From Allochromatium tepidum (GTDB lineage Bacteria > Pseudomonadota > Gammaproteobacteria > Chromatiales > Chromatiaceae): 64,000 nt of DNA. A model generated the notes under the pieces. The model saw only the letters and a list, made by a program, of their open reading frames with translations, was not told the origin of the DNA and searched no databases. Location: NCBI RefSeq assembly GCF_018409545.1, contig NZ_AP024563.1:2564001-2628000 (forward strand). Direction: 5' to 3'. This document shows positions 40,551 to 48,936 of the stretch, one piece after another. Position numbers and translations under genes: made by a program. Position 1 is the stretch's first letter. Each line of letters begins with the position of its first letter.

Positions 40551-41947
40551 AAGGGTACGAAGTGCAGCAGCAACCGGCCCAGGCTGGTGCCCTGCTCGGC
40601 CCAGCGATGGGCGTCGGTGAGGAAGAACAGCCCCCACAGCAGCAGCAGGCTGCCGAGCACGAGCGCCGGCCCCGACAGCAGCCAGGGTGCGCGCTCGCCG
40701 CGCACGACCCGCCAGATGGCCACGATCAGTCCGACCAGCAGCAGATAGCCGAGCAGGTGCCAGTTCTCCAGCCCCAGGAGCGCCTGGGCGAAGACGCCCC
40801 AGTTATCGTGATAGCCCAACTCGAAGCGTCCGATGAAGGGCAACCGGATCGCCTCGGCGCCGATCTCGATCAGGCCGATGAACGGCGCCTCGAACCTCAG
40901 ACCGATCACCCAGGCGAGTCCGAAACCCAGGACGACCGCCGCGATCAGGCTCAGACCGATCCGACGTCGACGCGCCTCGACGAGCATCCAGGCCGGAACC
41001 AGGAGCACCAGCCAGACCGCACCCTCCAGCTTGAGCAGCGGCCAGGTCGCGGCCAGTGCCAGACAGAGCGCCGCCTGACGCCTGTCGCCGGTGCGCGTCC
41101 ACTGCATAAAGGCCATCAGACTTAACCCCAGCGCCCCGGCCAGCCAGAGATCGGCATACCCGGCCAGCGCCACATGGGTGTCGAACAGGGGCAGCGAGAT
41201 CAGCCCCCAGAGCGCCGCCAGACTCGCCGGCGCCGAAGCTCCCCAGAGACGCGCCTGGCCATAGAACCCCAGCGCCAGCGCGATCGCGGCGCCGAGCCAG
41301 GGCAGATTGGCGGCGGTCTCGTTCCAGCCGCCCGCGGCCAGCGTCGGCCACAGCGCCAGACGCGAGACGAGTGCCGGATAGTTCCAGGCCGCGATGGTAT
41401 AGACCGCGCCCGTGCCGTCGCCCGACCAGACCTCGGGCGCGACGAAGGGCACCAGCCGACCCAACTCGGACCAGACGCGCGCCCGCACCGCCCAGGTGGT
41501 CCAGGCGTCCCAGGGATACAGCGGTTGCCACCAGACCTCCAGCGCCAGCACCGCGAAACGCAGTCCGATCCAGCCGAGCAGGAGCACCAGGAGCAGGCGA
41601 GATCCAAGCTCGCGCGCGTCTCGCGGCCAGACTGAACGGAGCGACCGGAAGGCCTCCCGACCGGACGGACGAAGGCCCCGCACCGCCCAGCCGAGCGCCA
41701 ACGCGAACCCCAGCATCAGCAGCCAGAACGCAACCCGCAGGCCGAGGATCGACAGCGGATAGAGCAACGATGCACCGACGAGCAGTGCCGCCCAATAGCC
41801 ATAGCCCAGCACCAGCGGCCAGACACCGGGCGTCCCGTCCGGCCACAGCCGCCGCAGCAGCAAGGCGCCCGCGAGCCAGGGCAGCAACAGCGATAGTGCG
41901 ACGGCGAACCAGGTGATCAGGGTCATGCTCGTTTCCATGTCGTTCAA
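40496..41947 (-). CDS. Polytopic membrane protein, GT39/GT83-like glycosyltransferase candidate
   Basis: A 483-residue protein with about eleven hydrophobic segments. A periplasmic loop after the third or fourth helix reads YPWDAWTTWAVRARVW, and acidic residues there resemble the first-loop catalytic Asp/Glu of lipid-linked-sugar-dependent GT-C enzymes. I infer a GT-C fold, but no definitive motif is present. Its start overlaps the stop of the upstream gene as ATGA, so the two are coupled. Three Met codons within 8 residues make the exact start uncertain. Confidence 0.6.
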   Translation of the reverse strand: MNDMETSMTLITWFAVALSLLLPWLAGALLLRRLWPDGTPGVWPLVLGYGYWAALLVGASLLYPLSILGLRVAFWLLMLGFALALGWAVRGLRPSGREAFRSLRSVWPRDARELGSRLLLVLLLGWIGLRFAVLALEVWWQPLYPWDAWTTWAVRARVWSELGRLVPFVAPEVWSGDGTGAVYTIAAWNYPALVSRLALWPTLAAGGWNETAANLPWLGAAIALALGFYGQARLWGASAPASLAALWGLISLPLFDTHVALAGYADLWLAGALGLSLMAFMQWTRTGDRRQAALCLALAATWPLLKLEGAVWLVLLVPAWMLVEARRRRIGLSLIAAVVLGFGLAWVIGLRFEAPFIGLIEIGAEAIRLPFIGRFELGYHDNWGVFAQALLGLENWHLLGYLLLVGLIVAIWRVVRGERAPWLLSGPALVLGSLLLLWGLFFLTDAHRWAEQGTSLGRLLLHFVPFYVFFLLTLWGRASTTSA

Positions 41948-43152
41948 TCCTCGACCGCGACCGACGTGACCCGGAACAGCGTACCCAGCCCCGGCTGGGA
42001 CAGCTCGCTCGATACGGCCAGACGCCAGTCCCCGAACACCAGTTCGGAGCGCCCCCGATCATGAGCCGTGCGATCGAGCGGGCTCATCAGGAACACGGCA
42101 TCACCCGGCTCGACCCCGCTCGCGGCGTCCAGGGTGGCGCTCAGACGCACGTTGTGCGGCAGCAGATGGTAGCGCGCGCGATTGGCGCCATAGCTCGCCG
42201 GATCGGACGCGACGAGAAAGATCCGCACCGGCTCGGTTCCGAGTCGCGCGCGGATGTCCGCGATGAAGGGATAAAAGCCCTGGTCCGGCCCGACCCGCTG
42301 ACGCTCGGCGGCCTCGAGTCCGGCATAGAGCGAACGGGTCTGGTCCAGACGTTCCAGCAACATCCACTGCCAGCGCACGTCCAGCGCCAGCCAGCCGACG
42401 AGCAGGATGACGCCATAGGGCGTCCAGGACCGGAATCCGCGCCAGGGCGGCGCGAGCAGCAGATGGATCAGCGCCGCCAGTGCGCACCAGACGACCACCG
42501 GGATCAGCGGCCGGATCCGGCCCGCGCCCTCTGTCGAATCCGTGAAGTTGATCGAGCGCCCCGTCCAGCCCGGATCGCGCCGCCAGTCGTTCCAGGCGAG
42601 CGGGAGGATCTCCGACAGGGCCGGGCGGCGCGGCTGGAGTGTCAGCGACTCGAACAGCAGCGGTTCGGCCTCCGGGTCGGACCCGACGACGGCCAGACCG
42701 ACGCCGACGACCAGCCCCGCCCAGTTCGGATCATCGGTCAGGGTGACGAAGCCGGCGCGACGTTCGTCCGGTGAGATCAGGCGATCGAAGGGCTTGCGGG
42801 TGGTCGCGGCCGTGGCCCAGATGACACGCAGCTCGCGCGTCGCGTCCAGCCCGTCGATCCGCCAGCCCAGCCCGCGATAGTCGCGCGCCTCGAAGGGGCG
42901 GATCGCGCCCTGGACCAGGATCAGGCCATTGGACGCCGCGCGCTCGACGCGCAGACCGCGTTCGCTCTGGGCGCCCTCGCCCGCCGTGAGCTGAAGCCCT
43001 GAGGCAGAGATCCGAATGGTCGGCCGCGCCGGATCCTCGCTCCACAGATAGACTCCGGCGAGCAGCAGCCACAGACCCAGGGTGGCGCCGAGCAGCGCGG
43101 CGACCAGGGCGAGCGGACGATACCGGGAGGCTTGCAAAACCGAGTGTTTCAA
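41944..43152 (-). CDS. Membrane protein of unknown function
   Basis: A 402-residue protein with one N-terminal membrane segment (about 13-36), a periplasmic beta-rich domain (about 45-190), two more membrane segments (about 215-260), and a C-terminal soluble part beginning around QGFYPFIADIRARLG with RIFLVASDPASYGANRARYH. The tail looks like periplasmic domains in polysaccharide-membrane proteins that hold an account of per-residue sugar names, but I recognise no family. It is coupled (ATGA) to the polytopic gene downstream, and lies 3 bases after the GT4 gene stop upstream. Confidence 0.6.
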   Translation of the reverse strand: MKHSVLQASRYRPLALVAALLGATLGLWLLLAGVYLWSEDPARPTIRISASGLQLTAGEGAQSERGLRVERAASNGLILVQGAIRPFEARDYRGLGWRIDGLDATRELRVIWATAATTRKPFDRLISPDERRAGFVTLTDDPNWAGLVVGVGLAVVGSDPEAEPLLFESLTLQPRRPALSEILPLAWNDWRRDPGWTGRSINFTDSTEGAGRIRPLIPVVVWCALAALIHLLLAPPWRGFRSWTPYGVILLVGWLALDVRWQWMLLERLDQTRSLYAGLEAAERQRVGPDQGFYPFIADIRARLGTEPVRIFLVASDPASYGANRARYHLLPHNVRLSATLDAASGVEPGDAVFLMSPLDRTAHDRGRSELVFGDWRLAVSSELSQPGLGTLFRVTSVAVED

Positions 43153-43155
43153 GGC

Positions 43156-44307
43156 TCAACCGCGCTCCATGAGATCGGTAAAGACGCGCTCATACCCGCG
43201 CGCCATGCGTTCGATCGAGAGTTGTTCGGCGCGCTCGCGTCCGCGTTCGGCCAGACGGTGTCGGCGCTCGGGATCGGTCAGCAGGGCGCCGATGGCGTGC
43301 GCGAGCGCCTCGGCGTCCTCCATCGGGGTCAGCAGACCATATTCGTCCCGCCCCAGCACCTCGCGCGGGCCATAGGGGCAATCGGTCGCCACCACGGGCG
43401 TGCCGCAGGCCAGCGCCTCCAACATGGTATAGCCAAAACCCTCGAACTGACAGGTGTGCACATAGAGATCGGCCTGGCGGATATAGGGATAGACGTTCTC
43501 GCGATGGCCGACGAAACGGACGCGATCGGCCAGTCCCCAGTCGGCGACCCGGCGTTCGAGCGCCGAGCGATCCGGTCCGTCGCCGACCAGGATCAGGGCG
43601 GCCGGCCGGATCGATTGCAGGCGTCGGAAGGCGGCGAGCAGCAGACCGAGATCCTTCTCCGGCGACAGACGCGCGGCTGTGCACAGACGGGGCAAGTCGG
43701 GCGGCAGCGTCTCCAGTCCGGGCGCGGATTCGGCGGCGAGACGGGCCACGCCGGCGCCGTCGATGCCGTTCGGGACGACGACTGTGCGTCGGGTCGGGCC
43801 GAGAAAGTGTCGGCTCAGTTCGCGCGCGGTGCCCTCCGAGGGGACGATCATGCGGTCGGCCAGCCGTGCCGTGGCGCCGACGGCCAGACGCAGGAACAGG
43901 TGCCGCCGACGTCCATGCTCGTAGCGGCGCATGTGCTCGTACACCGGCCCACGAAAGCTGCCGACCGTCTTGATGGGCAGACGTGCCAGCCGCGTCCCGA
44001 ACACGGCGAGGGCCGAGGGGTAGTGCATCATCCCGAGCACCAGATCCGGCTCGGCACGCGCGATCAAGGTGCCGATGATGCGCGCGTCGTCATGCAGTTC
44101 ACGGGCGTTCGTGAACCAGCCGCGCGACAGATGCGCGGCGGTGTCGAGGAAGTCGTCGTAGTCGGGGGGGACCAGCTCGCGCAAGGCCGCAGGGGCGGCG
44201 AGCGTGATCCGTCGCACGACGCGGCGATCGAGATGGGTGATCAGGTTGCCCGTCGTGCGCTCGGCGCCGCCGAACACCGTGGCCAGATGCAGGATCAGCA
44301 AATGCAT
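43156..44307 (-). CDS. Glycosyltransferase family 4
   Basis: A 383-residue GT-B enzyme. It opens LLILHLATVFGGAERTTGNL and has the donor-binding region ARLSPEKDLGLLLAAFRRLQ, then CQFEGFGYTMLEALACGTPV with EX7E and VVATDCPYGPREVL. ATG at 44307 was chosen; an in-frame TTG at 44367 would add 20 residues with no ribosome site. With the two membrane-protein genes downstream (43152 to 40496) it forms a three-gene leftward unit, probably for an envelope glycan. No sugar specificity can be read. Confidence 0.87.
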   Translation of the reverse strand: MHLLILHLATVFGGAERTTGNLITHLDRRVVRRITLAAPAALRELVPPDYDDFLDTAAHLSRGWFTNARELHDDARIIGTLIARAEPDLVLGMMHYPSALAVFGTRLARLPIKTVGSFRGPVYEHMRRYEHGRRRHLFLRLAVGATARLADRMIVPSEGTARELSRHFLGPTRRTVVVPNGIDGAGVARLAAESAPGLETLPPDLPRLCTAARLSPEKDLGLLLAAFRRLQSIRPAALILVGDGPDRSALERRVADWGLADRVRFVGHRENVYPYIRQADLYVHTCQFEGFGYTMLEALACGTPVVATDCPYGPREVLGRDEYGLLTPMEDAEALAHAIGALLTDPERRHRLAERGRERAEQLSIERMARGYERVFTDLMERG

Positions 44308-44379
44308 TGAGAGAACCGTCAGCCGGTCGAAAAGCTGGGCTGGGCACACCAGGAGCACCCAACCCAAGGGGCTTCAGGA

Positions 44380-46194
44380 TCAGTAGCGCGTGAAGACGAT
44401 GTCCTGCGACTCGATCCGGAACTCGCTCACCCATTCGCCATCGATCCACAGCCAGCGGTTCTTGACCGGGACCACGCGCTCGGGCTGCTTGATGACCTCG
44501 CCGGTCATGGGCGCCTTGAACTCGGGCACATGGGCGCGGATGGTGGTGACGACCTCGGCGATCGGTCCCTTGATGGTGATCGCGTCGATCTTGGCCTCGC
44601 TGTACTTGATCTTGCCCATGTTGGACAGATAGATGTTCAGCGGGGTGGCGGCCTTGAAGAAGGGGTCGAGATAGGTGTAGGTCGTGTTGTAGTCATCGGC
44701 CTGCATCGCCTTCCAATAGCCCTCGACCCGCTTGCGCAGGTCCGCCTCGCCGGTCTTGGCCAGACGCTCACGCTCGGCGCGCGCGGACTCGGCGAGCGAC
44801 TTCAGGCTGGATTCGTCGAGTTTCAGTTCGACGAGCTGCTTGCCTTCGAGCGTGTCGTCGGTGTAACGCTCGGCGATCACGCGATAGCCGTCGTCTGCGG
44901 CATAGACCGCGTTCGGCTCGTAGCGCAGGCCCAGGTTGACGCCCGGCTCGCGCGGCAGCGGCACGTCGGCGATCGTCCAGGTCGCGCCATAGTCGTTGGA
45001 GAGGCTGGCATAGAGGCCGGAGCGGATGTCGCGCCAGTCCTCCCAGACCAGCAGCACCTGTCCGGGCTTCCGGCCAAAGGCGACCGAGGGGTTGCGCGCA
45101 TGGAACAGGGACAGGAGTTCCTGGTCGCCGGTGCGCGGCTTGACGGCCTTGGACCAGGTCTCGCCGCGGTCGGTCGAATGGATGACATAGACATCCTGCT
45201 TGTCCCGATCGTGCTCGCTACGATTGCGCCCGCTGACGGCGAGCAGGATATGACCCTCGTCATCGGTCGCGATATTCAGGCCGGCGATGTCGTGCCCGCG
45301 CAGATCCTCGAAATCGAAGCGCTTCCAGGTCTTGCCGTTGTCGTCGGAGTGCGCACCTTCGAGGTGGAAATCACGCTTGTCGAAGCCGCGCTGGGACAGC
45401 CAGATCGCGAACCAGCGCGAACCGGAGCGGAAGGCCTCGAAGATCGGCGTGACGTCGGACACATCGTCCGCAACCGTCACGGTCTCGGCGAATTCACCGC
45501 TCGCTGGGCGGAAGCGCGAGACGATGCGCCGTCCGTCCACATCACCCTGCCAACTGAAGACGACCAGATTGCCTTGCGGATCTGAGGCCATGACCGGATA
45601 GATGCCGGCCATCACCAGTTCGATCGGCGACAGCTCCTGCTTGGAGCGGTCGAGGTTCCGATAATAGAGATTGTGGATGCTGCCGGTCGGTTGACCGGCC
45701 TTCTCGCCGTACCAGAGCAGATGAGTCAGACCCTTGGCATCGGATTGGGCTACGAAACGCGCCAATGGCTCAGTGTCGGCGCCGATCTCCAGCGGCTTGA
45801 TCGATGTCGCGCCGGGGGTCAACTGGTCGGTATCGAGCAGATAGAGACCCTTGTCGGGATGCTTGTCGCGCCAGAGTGCGAGCGTTCCCTTGTCGGTGGC
45901 GGACAGCGCCAGCCCCGAGGGTGCCTGAGCGCGATCGTCCGGAACCAGCAGACGCTCCTGGCCTTTGGGATCGCGCAACCTGAGCAGACGATCTCGATCA
46001 TAGTAGGCGAGCCAGCGTTGCCCCGAGGCGTCCAGGACGTATTCCCAGCCGCTCGTGGCCGCCATGGTTGAATTGCTCAGCGTCTCATAGGACGCGGAGG
46101 ATTCGGCTCGATCCGCGGCGAACGACGTGCCGCCCGTGACGAATACACCCAGCACACAGCCCAGGCCAAGGGCTTTGAATCTTTGAACGATCAC
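44380..46194 (-). CDS. Secreted sialidase-fold (BNR/Asp-box) protein
   Basis: A 604-residue exported protein (signal peptide about 1-26). Asp-box repeats SDDNGKTW, STDRGETW and SNDYGATW (about residues 285, 343 and 410) mark a six-bladed sialidase-type propeller. The usual arginine triad of true sialidases is not evident, so it may bind rather than cleave. Residues about 470-604 form a separate alpha/beta domain with EGYWKAMQADDYNTTYTYLD, resembling an NTF2/SnoaL-like fold. Alone on its strand segment, with a terminator at 46281-46302 upstream of its promoter region. Confidence 0.75.
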   Translation of the reverse strand: MIVQRFKALGLGCVLGVFVTGGTSFAADRAESSASYETLSNSTMAATSGWEYVLDASGQRWLAYYDRDRLLRLRDPKGQERLLVPDDRAQAPSGLALSATDKGTLALWRDKHPDKGLYLLDTDQLTPGATSIKPLEIGADTEPLARFVAQSDAKGLTHLLWYGEKAGQPTGSIHNLYYRNLDRSKQELSPIELVMAGIYPVMASDPQGNLVVFSWQGDVDGRRIVSRFRPASGEFAETVTVADDVSDVTPIFEAFRSGSRWFAIWLSQRGFDKRDFHLEGAHSDDNGKTWKRFDFEDLRGHDIAGLNIATDDEGHILLAVSGRNRSEHDRDKQDVYVIHSTDRGETWSKAVKPRTGDQELLSLFHARNPSVAFGRKPGQVLLVWEDWRDIRSGLYASLSNDYGATWTIADVPLPREPGVNLGLRYEPNAVYAADDGYRVIAERYTDDTLEGKQLVELKLDESSLKSLAESARAERERLAKTGEADLRKRVEGYWKAMQADDYNTTYTYLDPFFKAATPLNIYLSNMGKIKYSEAKIDAITIKGPIAEVVTTIRAHVPEFKAPMTGEVIKQPERVVPVKNRWLWIDGEWVSEFRIESQDIVFTRY

Positions 46195-46276
46195 TTTGAA
46201 TCCCCGACAGCCAATTGTTTGAATCCGAAGTCATTGTAAGGCAATCGAAGAAGCAAAATGCTTACGATACCTCCAT

Positions 46277-46302
46277 AAAAAAAGCCGCCTAGGGGCGGCT
46301 TT
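46277..46302 (-). terminator. Rho-independent terminator of the secreted-protein gene
   Basis: GCCGCC (46284-46289) pairs with GGCGGC (46294-46299) with loop TAGG. In the leftward direction it is followed by a run of seven T (plus-strand AAAAAAA at 46277-46283). It stands 84 bases after the stop at 46383. It could also work rightward (TTTTCTT). Confidence 0.8.
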
Positions 46303-46382
46303 TCTTGTCTACTGGTTGGGACTGGTGTTGGCCAGTCCTACCAGTAGCCGACGATTCGATCGCTCAAGGATCGACCTAGACG

Positions 46383-47501
46383 TCAGAAGGGGTTGTTTTC
46401 GTCAGGAGCGAACAGAATGGAGTTGTTGTAGGTTCCGCCCACAGCCTCACCATTGAAGGTGTTGCCGGTGTTGTACTCGAGCTTGATGACGACAGCGCCG
46501 TCCGTAGTCAGGTTACGATTGGCAACCGCAAAGCGATCGGCCGAATCGGAGCTGCCGGCGGTGGTATCGACATTGAACGAAGCCGGCACCCACTTGGTGG
46601 CGTCAGCCGGATCCTGGGTGAGGCGGTAGTTCCACAGACGGCCCCAGCCACCATTCACGAGGCGAGCAGCGGTACCATCGCTCAGCATCGAAATCGCATT
46701 GATGCGACCAACGCACACGACGTCCTGCGGAACGGTACCGGAGATCAGGTTCTCGTCACGATCGTAGAGGTCGCCACGGGTCGTGGTCACGAACTCGATA
46801 CGAGCGCGATAGTTGTTCATGAAATCAGGATGCTGATCGATGGACACCGGAGTCACAAAGAAAGCGGTCGTGATTTCGTTGAACGGCATGATAGCGACGT
46901 TCGACGGACTCTGAGAAGCCGCGTGACGGAAGTCGGCATCATCCGAGCTGTAAGCCTGATAGCCCCAAGCCGCGCCGCTACCGAACTCGAACACGAAGGC
47001 TTCACCGGAAAGGGTCTCGCCATCATCGCCATTCGGATCGAAAACGGTGCCATCACTATTGTCGACGGTCAGATAACCGCGAGCGGGCTGAACATTGCGA
47101 CCGAAGGCATAGTCACGACCGGACTGCTGCCAGGGGTTGTTGATGCTCGGATCGTTGAAGAGAACGCCGGCGGTATCGGAACCGAAGACGCCGCCCAGAT
47201 CGATGGTCTGGATGTCGTTACGGCTGGTCGGCAGGTACTCGTTGTACTCTTCGCAGTTGTTGAGCAGACCTTCGCCGGCAGCGACGTTCTTGTAGTAGAA
47301 GCGGTAGTGCAGGTGAGTGGCCGCGTAGGCACCGTTCTGGTTCCAGTTGTCGGCGGTCGTGTTGATGACGCTGACGACGGTGGTGACGGTCGGGCTCAGA
47401 GCCGCATAGGGGAAGAAGACGGTATCGGCCTGCGCCACACCAACCGCCGAAACGCCGATGGCTGCCGCGACCGCGGATGCGAGGGTATTTTTTGCGAACA
47501 T
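46383..47501 (-). CDS. Secreted protein of unknown function, probably highly expressed
   Basis: A 372-residue exported protein. The signal peptide AKNTLASAVAAAIGVSAVGV ends AQA near residue 26. The mature part is Asn-, Asp-, Thr- and aromatic-rich beta-type sequence (TVFFPYAALSPTVTTVVSVI), with cysteines near LLNNCEEYNEY and VPQDVVCVGRI, like surface or outer-membrane-associated proteins. AGGAG lies 11 bases before the ATG at 47501. A close-to-consensus promoter, a strong terminator, and moderate GC content suggest high expression. I do not recognise a family. Confidence 0.7.
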   Translation of the reverse strand: MFAKNTLASAVAAAIGVSAVGVAQADTVFFPYAALSPTVTTVVSVINTTADNWNQNGAYAATHLHYRFYYKNVAAGEGLLNNCEEYNEYLPTSRNDIQTIDLGGVFGSDTAGVLFNDPSINNPWQQSGRDYAFGRNVQPARGYLTVDNSDGTVFDPNGDDGETLSGEAFVFEFGSGAAWGYQAYSSDDADFRHAASQSPSNVAIMPFNEITTAFFVTPVSIDQHPDFMNNYRARIEFVTTTRGDLYDRDENLISGTVPQDVVCVGRINAISMLSDGTAARLVNGGWGRLWNYRLTQDPADATKWVPASFNVDTTAGSSDSADRFAVANRNLTTDGAVVIKLEYNTGNTFNGEAVGGTYNNSILFAPDENNPF

Positions 47502-47643
47502 CGCTGGAGTTCTCCTGTGATTCACACGTTACAAACTGACCAAAGGGTTGAGTATTCCGGATCTCTTGGACTACTCGTGCTGGAGTTAGCGGAGGCGCCG
47601 CCCATCCGAAACGCATGCCACGCCGGCTCGCGGCTCGTCCAGG

Positions 47644-47671
47644 AGTCTACACCACAAATTGTTGTTGTCAA
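47644..47671 (-). promoter_or_regulatory. Sigma-70 promoter of the secreted-protein gene
   Basis: On the minus strand a perfect TTGACA (47666-47671) and TAGACT (47644-47649) are separated by 16 bases. The transcript would start near 47637, giving a leader of about 135 bases before the ATG at 47501. The rest of 47502-47913 holds no gene. Confidence 0.55.
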
Positions 47672-47913
47672 CCCACATCCGTAAATTTAGCGACGCCCGA
47701 CTGGACCCGCGCCAGCGGAACGCACCAAAAAAAGACTTAAAAACGAGCCTGTTAGACTGCTTTTCAAGCACATCCGTCCCTACTGTTGCAAATTGACAAC
47801 GACTGACGAAAATGTCGCTCAAGCCGACTTGCATGACTTTTTCGCCACAGCAATCCGGATAGTACGAGGCGGCGCGATCGTCGTCTCCGACGGCGGCGAG
47901 GACTCGGAGCGCC

Positions 47914-48873
47914 TCAGAAGATATCCACATCGCCCATCGTATAATACAAAAGATCGCGCGCAATCTCAGCCGAGATCGCCGACTCCCAACGCATATTGGC
48001 CACTACGACCGGGGTTTCGGTGCCGGAGACGCCCAGAGCCGTCCGATAGCCGCCCGGCAGCCAAGCGCGAATGCCGGCCCGCCCCAGATCCGACTCCAGA
48101 CGCGCCACCAGCGCACGCAAGGCGGCCCCCACAGCCGCCGACGGCAGCCAGAGGTCGACCAGACTCGGCTCGGAACCGTCCTGCGAGCAGACGCCCCAAC
48201 CCGCCAGCCGCCCCAACCGGCTCAGACCATAGAGACGATAGCGATGACTGGGGTTGTCGGCATAACGCCAGCGCAGATAGGCACGATCGCGCACCAGCCC
48301 CAGACGACACTGACCGCTCAGACGCTCCCAGAGCGCATCGAGACGCGCATCCTGCCAGTCCAGCGGCGCGGCGCGCCAGAGGTTGTTCCAGCCGCGCGGC
48401 CCCGTGAGACGCGACTCCAGGGCGATCTCCAGACGCTCATAGACGCCTGAACGCTCGCCGATGAGATAGGGACGCCGGCCCGGAAAACCGTAGCGAAACG
48501 CCGTCGGCAACCGCTCGGCGATACGCGAGAGCAGATCGCGCAGCATGAGCGTGAAGAGGTTGCGGCGACCCAGCCCGCCCCGATGCTCGGGATGCACCAT
48601 CACGTCGCAGACCTGGACGATCGGAATCGGTGCGCCTTCACGCCGGCCGGGCAGGGTCAGAGCGCCGGCGTGGGCGACCAGCCTTCCGGTCTCGTCGAGC
48701 GCGACGACCGAGTCGGCGCATCGGTATCCGGCACTCTTGGCGAGCGCGCAACCGGCGCCATACTTCCAGCGCCATTGCTCGGATGTCCGTTGCTCACCGA
48801 AAACGGTCGCGAAGAGCTCGCGCAGCCTGGACTCGTCGTCGGACTCGGCAGCGCGTAGTTGATATCGATCCAT
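47914..48873 (-). CDS. GNAT family N-acetyltransferase
   Basis: A 319-residue protein with a GNAT fold. It begins YQLRAAESDDESRLRELF, has the acetyl-CoA binding segment VCDVMVHPEHRGGLGRRNLF (residues about 89-108), and a long C-terminal half resembling the second domain of Eis-like or FemAB-like acyltransferases. The acceptor is unknown. ATG at 48873 was chosen over TTG at 48909. It follows the GT41 gene by 63 bases on the same strand, so it may modify the same glycan or protein. Confidence 0.72.
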   Translation of the reverse strand: MDRYQLRAAESDDESRLRELFATVFGEQRTSEQWRWKYGAGCALAKSAGYRCADSVVALDETGRLVAHAGALTLPGRREGAPIPIVQVCDVMVHPEHRGGLGRRNLFTLMLRDLLSRIAERLPTAFRYGFPGRRPYLIGERSGVYERLEIALESRLTGPRGWNNLWRAAPLDWQDARLDALWERLSGQCRLGLVRDRAYLRWRYADNPSHRYRLYGLSRLGRLAGWGVCSQDGSEPSLVDLWLPSAAVGAALRALVARLESDLGRAGIRAWLPGGYRTALGVSGTETPVVVANMRWESAISAEIARDLLYYTMGDVDIF

Positions 48874-48936
48874 CCGCGAATTATCCGGCGTAAGCCCCGC
48901 GTCCGGCAAGCGCTTTATTGCGGTGCGTCCGGACGG

